NCBI GenBank assembly: GCA_026182355.1
Contig: JAPFBL010000236.1
Location: 372,001-436,000 of the forward strand
DNA: 64,000 bases
Reading direction: 5' to 3'
Source of the DNA: Hermatobates lingyangjiaoensis
Lineage: Eukaryota; Arthropoda; Insecta; Hemiptera; Hermatobatidae
The translations under genes were made by a program, and so were the position numbers. Under the pieces are notes generated by a model. The model saw only the letters and a list, made by a program, of their open reading frames with translations. It was not told the DNA's origin and made no database searches. Below are positions 1-12,382 of the stretch, in pieces. Numbering within the stretch: position 1 is the first letter of the stretch; each line of letters begins with the position of its first letter.

Positions 1-388
1 GTCTCTTAGGAAACATCAAAGGAACATAGACTGCATTATTAGTTTTTCTAAAGAAATTTAACATAATTTACTGTTCTTATACAGGGTTTAATTTAATCAA
101 ATTCGGATATGTTTTAAATGGGAATTCCATAAAAAGGTCCAGATCTCTAAATCATGCCTCTACCTATCTTAGAGGGGTATTTAGAGATTCCGAACCTGTT
201 CTATTGTCTTGTTGGGAAATTGAACATTAATTAGTGTCTTGCATGTTCAATTAATTAATTGATTAATTCAATTAATTAATCTCTTCGTGTTTATGCAGGG
301 AATTTAGTCAATTAAAACAACTTTCTTTGCCTCGATCGGAGACGTTACATAATTTAGCGTCGTAAACAAAGTTTAAGGAGTTCTTTTG
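1..388. other. AT-rich non-coding stretch
   Basis: No gene seen. The only structure is an AT-rich near-palindrome built from TTAATTAAT-type words around 249-282. Confidence 0.6.
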
Positions 389-482
<94 letters not shown>

Positions 483-506
483 GCTCTCTCTGTCTGTCTC
501 TCTCTG
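389..506. repeat. (CT)n microsatellite
   Basis: Nearly pure CT dinucleotide tract of about 115 bp with a few CC, GT and GC interruptions. A reverse-strand ORF rich in Arg-Glu is only a reading of this tract. Confidence 0.95.
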
Positions 507-632
507 TTTTTTTAAGCTCTCATAAGGTCTCACATGGATATTGGGAAACATTTCTATTATCTTGAACTATTCCAAAAAAAGCTTGTCGGAAATTAATTTT
601 TATGTAGGTTCCACAATCTTTTGTTCTATAGG

Positions 633-720
<88 letters not shown>

Positions 721-790
721 ACACACACACATATATACCTACTTCCACATATACATAGACATATGTACACACAAACACATACACATAAAC
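633..790. repeat. (CA)n microsatellite grading into TA/CA mix
   Basis: Long CA runs at about 633-664 and 669-730, then degenerate ACAT/ACACA sequence. ORFs on both strands here (Thr-His or Cys-Val repeats) are artefacts of the repeat. Confidence 0.95.
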
Positions 791-1650
791 TCACATTGAC
801 TTTCATTACATTGACATAAATTAGAAAATTAAAAGAAGGAATTAAATCATCAACTACTAAATGAATTATAAAATACATACTAAATATTCATGGTTTGTTT
901 AGTTTAATTTAATACTCTTATAAATGACCACATTAACACATGTGTGTTATTCTCTCACTGAACATTTTAGGGATCACGTCCTTTTGGGATCTACTTGATA
1001 GAGTTATAGTTCTCCCAGTGTCTATCATCCAAAGATGGCATGATCCAAAACCGATAGCAGGGATGAATGTACGAGATGTGACTGTTAGCTACTCTAACAA
1101 TAATATTTTAAATAGGCACTACACTATTAATTAACCAACAAAAAATATATAACTTCAAGTAAGAAAAAAATCAGCTTTTTCAAATTCACTGTGGAATAAG
1201 TATTTTTAGAAAGAAATATCTAGTGAATAGAAAATTTCTAGCGGAAATAGAAAGTAACGAAATAAATGTGATGAGTAGATGCAGGATGGCTTTTTTAACT
1301 TTTGAAAAATGTTAGTGCAATCAATTTGAGATAGCTGTAAATTAAAAGTAAAAGACTGCTAATGATGCAAGCTAAAGAGGTTAGTCACCTAAAGCATAGA
1401 GGTAGTTGAGTATGCTGACTCAGGGGATTTGATTTTGCGGAACTCCGTTCAGGAAGTGCCAACTCATCAGCTGATCAAATCAACAACTTTTCTTTGGTAC
1501 TTTCACAGATTGGGTTGATTGTTAGCTTCTAATTTTGAGAGTTGATATATTCTGAGAGTTGAGTGAGTTATCGAAAAGGTAAATGAATTTTTACCTTTTT
1601 TTTTTAACTGTTACAGCTGTTACAGCTATGGTAAGCTGAATTCGAAAATA
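791..1650. other. Non-coding, nothing recognised
   Basis: AT-rich sequence with frequent stops in all frames. A small duplication of TGTTACAGC occurs near 1609-1627. No RNA gene or transposon signature seen. Confidence 0.55.
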
Positions 1651-1780
1651 AATGAAGAAGCGTACAACTAGATTACAATGAAGAAGCATACTACTAGATT
1701 ACAATGAAGAAGCGTACTACTAGATTACAATGAAGAAGCATAATACTAGATTACAATGAAGAAGCGTACTACTAGATTAC
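1651..1780. repeat. 26-bp minisatellite, five copies
   Basis: Exactly five tandem units of 26 bp start at 1651, 1677, 1703, 1729 and 1755. The unit begins AATGAAGAAG and ends GATTAC. Units differ at only one or two positions (GCGTAC/GCATAC, ACAACT/ACTACT), so the array is young or homogenised. Confidence 0.95.
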
Positions 1781-2194
1781 ATGGTAAGGCAGAAAGAGGA
1801 GACATCTTTAATCCTTAAGATGATCCTTATGATAGTTTTATTTTCTGTAAGGCTACTTCTTTTTACAATTTATCTAATAACTCCTTCTCCAATATTCTAT
1901 TCACACCATCATCCAAATACTTCTAACGTCTATCAGAGTCCTAAAAATAACAAATTCCATGATTAATCTGTCTTATAGCTTCTAGAAGGACTACATCCTG
2001 ACTAGCTTCCTTTGAACCTGAAAGGAATTGTGGTATCACTATCAGTTCAGTGATCACTGCTTCACGAAGTGGAAACGAAAGGCAACAGAGCGTTACCAGT
2101 GTTCTGACTTAGATCATAGCGCATGCGTCTATAACCTATAAATGAAGTGTAGGTGTCCAACAGTGGGGCGTTGAATAAAAAAACAATAAAAAAA
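1781..2194. other. Non-coding, nothing recognised
   Basis: A 61-codon ORF starts immediately after the minisatellite. It shows no recognisable motif and I treat it as chance. Confidence 0.5.
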
Positions 2195-2510
2195 ACATGC
2201 AAAGAGAACCGAACACCTAGCATGATTGCCTTTAATACTGGAGCTTTCAAGTTCGAATCTTGGACATAAACTTAAATTTTTTTATGGGTGAGCTGTGAAA
2301 TCTTGCTTAAGCCATTCCTCGGAGAGGACATAAAGCTGTCGGTCCTGAGCCTATACAACGTCAGGAACTCTTTAAAAGATTCCTACTTTAGGAAAATTAA
2401 TTGAGGAAAAATTTAGAGATGTCAATATAGAGTAAACTCGGTAATATTGTTATTCCATAACTATAATGGGTGCCAAATAATAAATGAGCCACACTTATCG
2501 CCCCTAGAAC
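2195..2510 (+). mobile_element. tRNA-derived SINE copy
   Basis: Around 2215-2268 there is a pol III-like head: an A-box-like TAGCATGATTG and a good B box GTTCGAATC. A body containing AAAGCTGTCGGTCCTGAG follows, then a tail containing GTGCCAAATAATAAATGAG. The same body recurs at 30,413-31,345, 38,225-38,385, 43,125-43,215 (reverse) and 47,930-48,112, which defines a dispersed family. The tail word also recurs near 48,080. The 5' boundary is approximate. A and B boxes are known for tRNA-derived SINEs; the assignment is inferred from them plus the repeat. Confidence 0.7.
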
Positions 2511-3333
2511 AACATTAACCGTGAAAACTTGACAAGTAAGGCTATTGGAAGCAAAGTATTTATATCACGACTGATTTACACAGTTAAATGCAAACCGACA
2601 AAGATAATATTAAGTTTATTTAAATTCAAGTTTTTACTGTCATTTATGACTGATTATCTGAATACAATTTTTAAATAATTGATTAAGTTTTCCTCATTAT
2701 GTTCAAATTCAGCACAAGACCAATTTTTAATAATTTTCAAGACTATTCCATAACTAAAAAGACGTAGAAGTTAAATTATTTGATTTTGATTTTCACCAAT
2801 CATTAAACAAAAACGAATTTTTTAGGTGTTCCACATGAATGCCTAACACACGGTTTGAATACAGTACACGGTTTGAGAAATAATGAAATAATAATTAATG
2901 CAGTACAAGGTTTCAGAAATAATGAAATAAAAATAATCTCTTTTTAATAGAAATGAAATCACATATTTTAAACTACAATAAAATTCATGAGTGGTAGAAT
3001 CATTTATCGGGTGGTATTTATTCATAATGTGAATAAAAGAAATGGTAAGCAGGCTCCGCAAAAAATTGAGTTTGAAACTAAAATACGCGTTTCAAGTACT
3101 TCCTGTTTAATCATTGTTTAAAAATATTGTTTTTAAAAACTTATATTTGAAAAAACAATACAAAATAAAAAAAAATTATTTTTAAAATATATGTTTTAAC
3201 AAGTTATATCAAAATATTTTTTTTTTTCTTTTAAAAATATTAGTTTTTTTCAAATTGTGCCAAAAATAATATTTTATTATATTCATAATGTAAGTCAATT
3301 TATAATTAAAACTCATTTTTGATGGCGAATTGG
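2511..3333. other. Non-coding, nothing recognised
   Basis: AT-rich with A/T homopolymers. A local direct repeat of about 30 bp (AATACAGTACACGGTTTGAG-like) occurs around 2850-2925. Confidence 0.5.
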
Positions 3334-3488
3334 ATGTCAAAACTAACATCGCGTTTTGAACACTTCGGTTTACATCTGCGCTAAGGAAGAAGTCCTTTCT
3401 AGGTCTCTGTTATGATAACACCCTCAACAGTGCAGAAGTAAACCTAAAGAAGAACAGTAAGTATTCGAAACGCGTTGTTGGTTTTGAC
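3334..3488. mobile_element. Family F inverted element (PLE-like relic)
   Basis: Outer arms 3334-3363 and about 3459-3488 are inverted copies (left GTCAAAACTAACATCGCGTT against the reverse complement of the right). The right side carries a hammerhead-like layout: CTAAAGAA, a GAAC...ATTC stem, then GAA followed by the self-complementary ACGCGT. Related motifs recur at 17,690-17,730 and inside the insertion at 42,622-42,900. Confidence 0.5.
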
Positions 3489-3760
3489 AAAAAACTCATT
3501 TTTGTGGAGACGTAATTTTTGTAGTTCCCTATCATAATTAAATACGACACTATAACACATTGTATAAGCAAATGAATGAAAACTGATTTAGTTCATGTTA
3601 CTGTTTCATCCAAATACAACTCAATTTGTTCTTTACTGAGTGAGGGAAGCTTTTGTTTTCAATACTAATATTGATAAAACTGACATAATACTATTTTTCG
3701 ACACAATAAATATTTATTTTTATTTCGTAATAATTTTTACTTCGAGCAGTTCTCTTAATA
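3489..3760. other. Non-coding
   Basis: AT-rich, nothing recognised. Confidence 0.5.
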
Positions 3761-3983
3761 CAGGGTGTCTCAAAAAAATGTACTCACTCTTAGAATGACG
3801 ACAAATCATTTATTTATGAACATAGAGTGAAATGAAATAGCATTGAATACATGAGACAGTTTCGTTGAAAAAGAAAGGTCCTATGATGCCCAATGCGGAT
3901 ATCCCACACCACACTGTTACTCCTGGTAAGTTTACAAGGTGTTCAATTGTCTAAGAGTGAGTACATTTTTTTGAGACACCCTG
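3761..3983. mobile_element. 223-bp mariner-type MITE
   Basis: Terminal inverted repeats of about 33 bp start CAGGGTGTCTCAAAAAAATG and end with the reverse complement ...GAGACACCCTG. TA dinucleotides flank both ends (3759-3760 and 3984-3985), matching the TA target duplication of Tc1/mariner elements. There is no coding capacity, so this is a non-autonomous copy. The assignment rests on TIR and TSD only. Confidence 0.85.
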
Positions 3984-4032
3984 TATATATATATTCGAAT
4001 TTTAAATGAAATATATATATATATATATATAC

Positions 4033-4338
4033 TTTTTTTCGTTGGAAATACGATCCAAAACGGACAAATATAGTTCAATATAAACAAAGAAACATAGAGA
4101 AATCAGAAGAACACACTTACAGTCTCTAATTTTCGGTTTGAACCGTCTTCAGGAGAGATAAGAGAGGGAAACCAAGCGCACTGGATCAGAGACGGTTGGA
4201 GGGTCTCCAACCGTCTCTGATCCAGTGCGCTTGGTTTCCCTCTCTTATCTCTCCTGAAGACGGTTCAAACCGAAAATTAGAGACTGTAAGTGTGTTCTTC
4301 TGATTTCTCTATGTTTCTTTGTTTATATTGAACTATAT
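4033..4338. mobile_element. Family B palindrome (PLE-like pair)
   Basis: Near-perfect head-to-head inverted repeat of about 135-bp arms meeting at about 4203, with (TA)n at 4012-4031 and 4335-4358. Each arm reads outward through a hammerhead-like motif (plus 4250-4283, minus 4123-4156) into a shared outer end. The left side runs about 35 bp further (GATCCAAAACGGAC), matching other B copies. The same family occurs at 4361, 19022, 19264, 20280, 34498, 38000, 58015 and 59139. Confidence 0.8.
4250..4283 (+). ncRNA. Hammerhead-like ribozyme motif, family B
   Basis: Order seen: TCTC (4250-4253), CTGAAGA (4254-4260), one C, GGTTCAAACC hairpin (4262-4271), GAA, self-complementary AATT, A as H17, then GAGA (4280-4283) complementary to the first TCTC. 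This matches a type I hammerhead with CUGANGA and GAA cores and a minimal stem III. One extra base between CUGANGA and stem II departs from the textbook core. An inverted copy lies at 4123-4156. Confidence 0.5.
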
Positions 4339-4360
4339 ATATATATATATATATATATTC

Positions 4361-4576
4361 ACTTAATAAACGGAAAAACGATCAAAACAGGACAAACATT
4401 GGGTTACTTGCCGTTGCGTCTACAACGTGCTTGGTCTCCCTTTTTCTTTTCTTCTGAAGACGGATTACCCGAAAATTTGAGTCTGTAAGTGTGTTTCCTT
4501 ACTCTGTGTGTTACTATTCTTAAATTTTGAACTCGTATTGTGTCCAGTTTGGATCGTATTTCGGTTTATTAAGTTA
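4361..4576 (+). mobile_element. Diverged family B copy
   Basis: Contains CTGAAGACGGATTACCCGAAA followed by AGTCTGTAAGTGTG as in family B, ending near GGATCGTATTTCGG. Bounded by (TA)n at 4335-4358 and 4580-4598. The left end is a short inverted copy (AACGATCAAAACAGGACA), so most of the left arm is missing. Confidence 0.6.
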
Positions 4577-4599
4577 AAGATATATATATATATATATAC

Positions 4600-6300
4600 A
4601 TATATTACTATATAATTATTTAAGAATTAATAATACAATGCGGTTTAAGCCTATGGTAATTTATAAGTCCCAGCAAATATATAAAAAAAAAAAAATTAAA
4701 CTTCGGACGAAGGCTCAAGGCAACCTTAGTGGTAGCGATTCCGCAATGTCTCCACAGATACATGCTACAATAATGGTGGTCTAGTCATCATCATTGAAGG
4801 TAACTACTCAAGTAACCTCCTAGCAACTCTGAACCCCTGTGGCCACACGCATATGTTGTGGTTCTCGACCACGAGGCCAACACCTAAAGACGAGAAGAGG
4901 GTCATTCCTACCCCGTACAACTGGCAGCATTTAATGAATATTAAGGTCAGACACCATAGACAAAGATCCGTAGGAGTAGTGATTCGGCTCTTTCCATTCC
5001 TCTATGAATTCGAAAGATTGATTCCAAAGATGATCCACTGTCTAGTGGTACAGGAGATGATGCTGCAGGTACGTGCTTAAGAATTTTATCCTTTATAATA
5101 CACAGTTCTTCTCAAATGAAAATACAGTTTCACCAATATAATTTTAAATCCGAGCTAAATTCTTAAAAATAATATTTCAATATTATAAGCAACTAAGCAT
5201 TACCGACAGCACTTGTATCCAAAAGCAGGAATGATAATTGCGATATATTTGATTAATTTTGACACAAAATATATTAATAAATATATACTATATGTGTCAA
5301 AAATTTTTTATTTATTTAAACTGACTTAATGAATTTGAACAAATAAAAAAATTGAAAAATAATAAATGAATTGTGTTTGTTATTGGCATTGAAGTGAACA
5401 AAGACTACTGGTCCACGAACTTGATTAATTCTAATTAAGGCACCAATTGTAAATAAGACAATGGTCTATCTTACAGCTTTAGTGTTCCTTGATGACAAGT
5501 CCAAAATAAATTAGCAATTTTTTTTGCGTCGATAGACTTGATACACATGCTGTGTTGTCTTTACTTCCAATCTACATGGACTGAAACTATATCCAGTGGA
5601 AAGCAAATTAATGCTTTATTTATCATATTCAGTGGGCTTTCCAAAATAAAATCTAGGCCAAATAATAAATGAACAATACACTCTCTTATGCAAGAGCTGT
5701 CAAGATGAAAGCATGTCTATGAGAACGATGGAAGTCATAATAGTTGTTATTGGTATGTTTTTTTGAAATCTGTTGATGTGATGGTTATTTGAATCTTTGA
5801 AATTCAGGTCAAGTTGTTCCCAAGGTTATCGGCTTGATTAATAAAAACATTAGATGCAAACGTATCAAAAACGTGAGATATTCAATTCACTATAGGTGAC
5901 GAATGAAGTCAGCTGTTTAGGAGATTGGTCAGCAGTCGGCTTACCAATTCATTGAATCTTGATAAGCTTTCTGACAGAGCGGTAAAAACCCTTCTTTGTA
6001 CAATAAATCCAATTCAAAACTCAAAGAACCGACTTTGCCTATTTAACTGTTCAACAGCAAACCGCTAACAATAAAAATAATACAAATAAATTGTTATAAA
6101 CACCAACTAAACGCTTATTTCCCGTCTATTTTGCTGACCAAATAAATGAAGGAATCACTACACTATTTTCCAAGAAATTCTGTTTCAACGTTTGATTTCT
6201 AAGATATATATATACATGTTAAATTTGTATAAATCATTCAGTATGACACTGATATATACAACCAATACAAGTTTTATCACTAGTAATAAATCTAATTTTA
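4600..6300. other. Non-coding, one unrecognised ORF
   Basis: A 75-codon ORF (4853-5080, plus) sits in a locally GC-richer patch (about 4720-5075) and ends just after a donor-like CAG/GTACGT at 5066-5074. I recognise no domain and see no acceptor or neighbouring exon, so I do not call it a gene. The rest is AT-rich sequence. Confidence 0.4.
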
Positions 6301-6652
6301 AAACTCTAGAATTAGCAGTTTAGGAGAAAAATATGTTTTCTAAAAACCGGTTTTTGGCAAAAAAAGTCTTTTCCGTCATGCATAATTCTTCCCAAACATA
6401 ATAGGGATCATCTATACTATGGGACCCATTTTGTGTAAAATATCAACTTTATCGATCAAAGATTCTGGGCTGTAGCGTTGAAATAAGCAATGCTAACATA
6501 CTCACCCACCCACCCACAACACACAGACATCATCGGAAAAACTTCATTAAATGACTTTTGGGGCCTCAAAACATATAATTCCGTCAAAATCTCGAGATCG
6601 AATTTTTTCACGATCACTATACTTTACTTACAGTAAAGTAAAAATTCTTTTA
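6301..6652. repeat. Dispersed repeat R1, copy a
   Basis: About 350 bp with a clear second copy at 12,034-12,382. Shared blocks include GTTTAGGAGAAA, CATCTATACTATG, AAAGATTCTGGGC and CGTCAAAATCTCGAGATCGA. No ORF and no terminal repeats visible, so the class is unknown. Confidence 0.85.
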
Positions 6653-7195
6653 ATTAAACTAATTAGAAGAATTCTTTATAAAATATACTAATGAAACTCA
6701 CTGAGTATACGTTAATTTATTTACCATAATTTAATTTACGGATCCATAATTGATATCACTATTTTCCAAATAAGAAGATAAGAATTGAATCACTATTTCC
6801 TTCAACATAGGTTGAAGGATTGTTCTAAACCTTGAAATGTAAGAATTTGGTTAATATTTAGAAAATTTTCCTGGATTGGTGTAATGTAATATATGAGAAA
6901 TTTAATTCATATTGTAAAAATATTATTTTTTTAGAGCGATCTTTTATCATTTATTTATGGTCTCACAAATAATGCGACCTCTAGAGTGCAATCCCTTATC
7001 TAACCACTTGCCCATGAATGCATAGACACATACATAAATCGTTTTCCAGTCGTTCAAGGGCGAATACACACACACAAACACACAAAGCATTTTTCGTTCA
7101 TTTAAGACGTGTAAACACATATACAATATGTTCCTCTTTTGTTCACCGACACAAACACACACATAAAGCGTTTTTCAGTCATTCAAAGACGAATA

Positions 7196-7199
<4 letters not shown>
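6653..7199. other. Non-coding with short CA runs
   Basis: Short CA-rich segments around 7066-7085 and 7150-7165. No gene seen. Confidence 0.5.

Positions 7200-7242
<43 letters not shown>
7200..7242. repeat. (TA)n tract
   Basis: About 20 uninterrupted TA units forming the left boundary of a family A palindrome. Similar tracts bound most A to D elements. Confidence 0.95.
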
Positions 7243-7248
<6 letters not shown>

Positions 7249-7441
7249 TCACATAAACACGTGAAATAACAATCAATGATCAAACCACAATAAGAAATGG
7301 GAAAAAAAGACTAAGATCTTTCAACCGTAACAAGCGGTCTTCGTCAGAAAACTGAGTTGGGTTTTTGACTCTGACGAAGACCGCTTGTTACGGTTGAAAG
7401 ATCTTAGTCTTGTTTTCCCATTTCTTATTGTGGTTTGATCA
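7243..7441. mobile_element. Family A palindrome
   Basis: The left arm starts at the family A outer end (AAATTTCACATAAACACGTG, GATCAAACCACAATAAG) and the right arm ends at its inverted counterpart before (TA)n at 7441-7462. The centre (about 7344-7362) is asymmetric: the left arm stops at CGTCAGA and the right arm starts AGTTGGGTTTTTGACT. The right arm carries GACT-CTGACGA ... GAAAGATCTTAGTC. Reverse-strand ORFs here are incidental. Confidence 0.8.
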
Positions 7442-7461
7442 TATATATATATATATATATA

Positions 7462-7558
7462 TGATATTGATGACGAACAACAGTTCGAAATATTGAATTC
7501 TGTAAGTTTTCTTTGTATTGTCTTTTCTGTGTCGTGCTTTGTGTAATTTAAAGTTATA
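7462..7558 (+). mobile_element. Family D single arm
   Basis: Contains TTGATGA-C-GAACAACAGTTC-GAA-ATAT-T, the family D hammerhead-like layout with a four-pair stem II. It lies between two TA tracts. Only the outward right arm is present. Confidence 0.55.
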
Positions 7559-7735
7559 TATATATGATCAAAGCACAATATGAAATAGGAAAACAAGACT
7601 AAGATTTTTCAACCGTAACAAACGGTCTTCGTCAGAGTCAAAAACCCAACTGAGACGTTGTGTTGTCTCAATATGAGCATTTCATATTGTGGTCTGATCA
7701 TTGATTGTTATTTCACATTTTTATGTGAAATCTTT
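7559..7735. mobile_element. Family A palindrome with shortened right arm
   Basis: The left arm, from GATCAAAGCACAATATG to the CCCAACT point, is complete. The right arm keeps only its outer part (CATTTCATATTGTGGTCTGATC ... TTATGTGAAATC) and lacks the ribozyme-like core. The central 40 bp is unrelated filler containing TTGTGTTGTC. Confidence 0.75.
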
Positions 7736-10700
7736 ATATATGTATACACACACAGAAACACACAGACACACACACACACTCAGAAACAAACACAACAATC
7801 GTTGAGATTGATAAATCTAGTCTACTCTAAAAGGAAAGAACAGGTAATACTGAGCCACAAATAATGTCTTATGAACATAATCCACCATTAATTTAAACAC
7901 AACAGAAAGATTAGAGAAAATGAAGGAAGTAATAGAGAAATACAAAGAAGAGGAGAGGTATATGGGTGGTGGAGAGGTCAGTGCCATTACTCCGCTCTGA
8001 CCTAGGCACACGCTGGTACACAGGTGAAAGTATTCTGTTATCTGTCTGAAGAAGACGTGACATTCCGCACCTCCTTCCAACCCCGGCCACACTCCTTTTA
8101 AATACACTTCTCCATTCAAAACATCCACTTTATGCTGCACTTTCGGTTCGCCATTTATAACAAAACTTTGAAACTAAACAACAGTATTTATTATTACTGG
8201 TTTTTGCAGTAAAAAATAATAAGTTCTATATTTTACATTTATATAAAAGCAGGGACGCGCAGTCGGGGGAGGCGACAATCGTAGACAGGGGAAAAAATGT
8301 AAAAATGGGTCAAATAGTTAAATAATTATATTTACCCGCTGAATTGCTCTATATTAATCTAAACTTCACCTGTTTTAGGTTGCTTTTAATCAAAATCGCT
8401 GGACTTTCATATTTACTGTTCAGATATTGAAAAGAAATGTGTGGTGAGGCTGCCGCCAGCTTTGCCTCTCGATAGACTGCGCAGTGACTTTTAACTGTGC
8501 TGGCATATTCTGTAGTGATACCGTATTTCTGTGCGAAGAATCACTAAGTGAGGCACGCAGTTCTTCTGCTTCATGGTAAAGGGCGTTTGTGACTACAGGA
8601 TTTAAATCTAACTGTGATAAAGTCACTACCTCACCTGCCATGAAGCTCACCGCACGTCACTCTATAAAAGTAATGTGTGGCTGGCTTATGTGTCACTGGT
8701 CAGCAGCTTTGAAATTTGAATGTGGTCAGGACCCTAAATTCTTTAAGCAGGTGAAGGAAATACGGACACCATCTCTTGTAAAATACAGTACCTGTCTGAT
8801 ATAAGGTACTTAGTTTGAAGTCTCCTACTTCAAGAAACTCCGAAATGTGTAGTAATTGGTTTAAGAAACAAATAATGGGATCAAACACATAAATTCATTT
8901 TATATGTATTTTGATAGGTGTATATAGAATCAGGGAATAAAAATCAACCTGCAAACGGCTTGAAAAAACATTGAAATAGGATTAAGATCTTTCTTATATT
9001 TGGACATAAAAAATGGAATTTTCATTTTTAAGTTTAATTTAACTAAATTTAATAATTTAAATTTAATTTAATAATTTTACAGAGACTCGTCAAATATCGT
9101 TGAATGGTTTTACAATGATAATGCTGAAATGTCTGGGGTATTTGGTGTGCAAAACAAGTTAAAAGACTGGGAGACTACTCTGTTTTAGCGAGACGAGTAA
9201 TTGTGAGAAAATGAATCGTCCAGATGTATATCATCTAGTGGGCAAAATGAACCGTTTCCTTTTGACGCTGTATCTCTTAAACAAGTTTCATAACTCATAA
9301 TGTCACTACTAAAAGTCCAGGTTGCCACATTGTATTAGGGATTAATGTTGATTATTTAATGTTGATTTATTTGTTTTGTTTTAAAAACTGTATAATGTAT
9401 GTCACTAATCGGGGTTTCCACCTGTTAAGATGACCAGGGTTCTCCTGTGCGAATATTTTCTCACTTCATAATCATTTTGAATACGGTTAACAGATGTTTT
9501 TGAGCTCTAAAATATTACTTCTTAAAATATTGAGAAGATGTTTTACAAATGACTTCGACACATTGCATCATAAATGAAAATATGGAAATGGAGAACCGAG
9601 ATCAACTGGGAAGATTTTGTTTGTTTTGCCACATATAGATCGACGAATCACTTTTATAAAATCAAAATGATTTAAAGTAAATAAATACAGATAAAACTTG
9701 TAGGACAGCTTTCCAGTGAGTTATAAACAAAATTGCACCTCTTCCATTCTCTATAAACTGATCAGGGAAGAACTTAGAAGTAATGATTCCGCATGCAAAC
9801 TTGAAGCTGATTTGGGAGGTACAGCGTAGTGATCTATCGCCAGAATTTCTATTTTCTAAATCAACTAAGTCGTCTGTAATGATAAACGTCTGTAAAGTAG
9901 ACGCATGATTGCTATATTAATCATTTATCGTTACCAGTGTTTGAGCTTTAATAATTTCTGAGTGTTTTTCTCGGTAATCCCATTTGGGAAATCTAATACT
10001 ACAGCCATTGGGCCGGACAGCTACTCTCGGGTATATGTATTCTCGGTGATTCAACACAGTATACTGGTATATTTTCAGACAAAAATGGTTGAATTGATCT
10101 GATACATAAAGAAGTTTTTTAGCATAATAATAATAATAATAATAATAATTTAGTCCATGGTATTTTATAATAATTGACTGCAGGGAATGGTCTAATGAAG
10201 CGTATCTAATTCATAGAGATTTCAAATAGGTTTCTCTAAGCATAAATACCTTCACCGGTTCAATGACCAATTCCACTTTCATTGCAGATATAGACGTGGC
10301 TTTGGGAATAATTGAATCTTTACTGTCTTGTCTAGGTTGTATTTTGCTGCTGGTCCCCAACATAACAGCAGAATGTTGTTTGATAGCACAAAAGTAAGAT
10401 GTAATATTCTGAAAGTATCCCATCCGAACCCTAATATCACACCTCAATATCTAATAGTTTAGGGTTTTGGTTGTACATCAGCAGTTTGATTTTTTATATT
10501 TAGTAGTGATCTATAAATTACAAATTTATTTCTCCTGGTGAAAAATGTGAATAAAATATTTTTAAAATTTGAAAAAAAAAAAGAAAAATAATAGTGTTAT
10601 GGCCTAATGTGGACGACCAGGTAGTTTAGCTTGCTCTTTTATCAACTTGTTGCTGATTCGCTTCTTTCCTAAACAATCACACCTACCCTATTCTCATAAG

Positions 10701-11510
10701 ACACTTTGTACTTTCTGCAACTCTGTTTATTATTTTAGCTCCACCTAATGTGATGATTTATATGTGAACTGGACTCCCATAAACTTGACTTGGAATATGA
10801 ACAATCACAGGTACTCTGGTCATCAGAATGACCTTCCCATTGCCAGTCACTCAAACTCTCAAGCACTTGGTTTTAATAACTTCACGAAGTTTTAAGGGCT
10901 TCAGAAGAAGTACATATATAATTATTTAGAAGTATAACTACCCCTGGATTCAACATCAATAGTTAATTATCCAAAATTATTATTTTTTATTTGATTGTAT
11001 TTTTACTTTATTATCCATTTCATTTTTGTACTACATTTCTATTTATTGTTTCTTTTATAATCATGTCTCCTCATCCCGTAAGGTTGCAACACTGGCATAG
11101 TACTTTTCAAAGACTTAACTTCTTCCTGTGGAAATATAGTAATGAGTTCTTGTATTTTCTTCTGAGTATTTTCCTATGCACTTTTTTTTATAAAAACTAT
11201 TTTGGTGTTGCCTTACCAAAGTTTTGATGAATATCTAACTGAAATATAATTGGATGACAACTTGTCTGTAATTTATCTTTACAATGTGATAATACATGTA
11301 GGAATGTTAAAAACATTCTACTCATAGAATGAGTAAATAACTAAAATATACTTAACACAAGTCCAAGAAAAATAATTAAGTTTCAAAAAAAAAAAGTCTA
11401 AGATATTGTTAACTCATTTTCACCGGCTAATTCATTTTAACTGATCTGAAAACCAGTTTTCAAAACAGTAATAAATAAGAATTGGCAATTAATTTTCTTG
11501 GTTTTATATG
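7736..11510. other. Long non-coding interval
   Basis: Holds a CA-rich patch (7745-7795), an (AAT)n run (about 10,124-10,150) and poly-A near 10,570. ORFs of 60-107 codons on either strand (7817-8140, 8420-8650, 10211-10447, 10991-11227) show no motif I recognise and no linked exons. Confidence 0.45.
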
Positions 11511-11680
11511 AAGCGCAGCAAGTAGGTGTAATGCCTTTAGGCAAAATTCAAAGTGTGGGCCTAATTTATACCAATTCAAGTTCATAAAGGCTTAAGTTTA
11601 AAATATATTCTGGTGATTTTTTTGTATACTCAGAATACATTTCTCTTATTACTAAATATAACCTATCAATGCTTACGTAC
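11511..11680. repeat. Dispersed repeat R2, copy a
   Basis: Shares AGGCTTAAG, AAAATAT and TATTCTGGTGATT-type blocks and a 3' block (ACTAAATATAACCTATCA) with 14,405-14,570. No coding content. Confidence 0.7.
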
Positions 11681-12033
11681 ATTTTTTTTATAATTGTCAA
11701 TTTTTTGGCAAATTTTTATGGTTTTTCAATGAGCCGTTTAGCGTCAAAAAAAACATTTTCTGAAAACAGAAAATGTACTGTAACGGCGTTTTGATGAAGT
11801 AATTTTGAAAAAGAATTTTCTCAACTCATACTCCTCAGATATTCTATTTTTAGGTACAGTTTCATTTTAATCCGTTAAACGGTATGGCTTGTATCACTCT
11901 CACATCTCTCAAATTGAATTATAAGTCCAAATTTTTATAACTTATTGAAAAAAAAATCACTGTTCTTTTAAAAATCTGCGGTTATTTTTCGTTTGTTGCC
12001 TTTGTAGCTTCAAAGATAATGTCAAAATTTCAA
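11681..12033. other. Non-coding
   Basis: AT-rich, with a short inverted pair around AACATTTTCTGAAAACAGAAAATGT at 11,751-11,776. Nothing else recognised. Confidence 0.5.
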
Positions 12034-12382
12034 GACTTTAGAATTATTAGTTTAGGAGAAAAAAACGTAGTTTAAAAACAGGTTTTTGCCAAAAAAAAAA
12101 AGTAACTCTCCCGTCATCCATATTTGATCCCAAACAGTAGGGCTCATCTATACTATGAGGCCCATTTTTGTATAAAATATTAACTTGAGCCATCAAAGAT
12201 TCTGGGCCGTAGCGTGGTAACAAACATTGAATACATACTCACTCACCCACCCATAAAAACACAGGCATCATCAAAGAAACTTCATAAAACGACTTCTGGG
12301 ACCTCAAAACAAGTAATTCCGTCAAAATCTCGAGATCGAATTTTTTGACGATCACTATAATTTACTTATACTAAAGTTAAAA
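12034..12382. repeat. Dispersed repeat R1, copy b
   Basis: Second copy of the 6301-6652 repeat, same orientation. Differences are spread along the whole length and include small indels, so the copies are old. Confidence 0.85.

Noticed and set aside
354..878. ORFs rich in Arg-Glu, Thr-His or Cys-Val
   Set aside because: They are translations of (CT)n and (CA)n tracts in several frames, not genes.
2215..2270. Functional tRNA gene
   Set aside because: A and B boxes are present but the acceptor and anticodon arms do not fold. The sequence continues into a repeated SINE body.
8420..8888. Overlapping ORFs on both strands near 8.4-8.9 kb
   Set aside because: No motif on either strand; the open frames look like a side effect of local composition.
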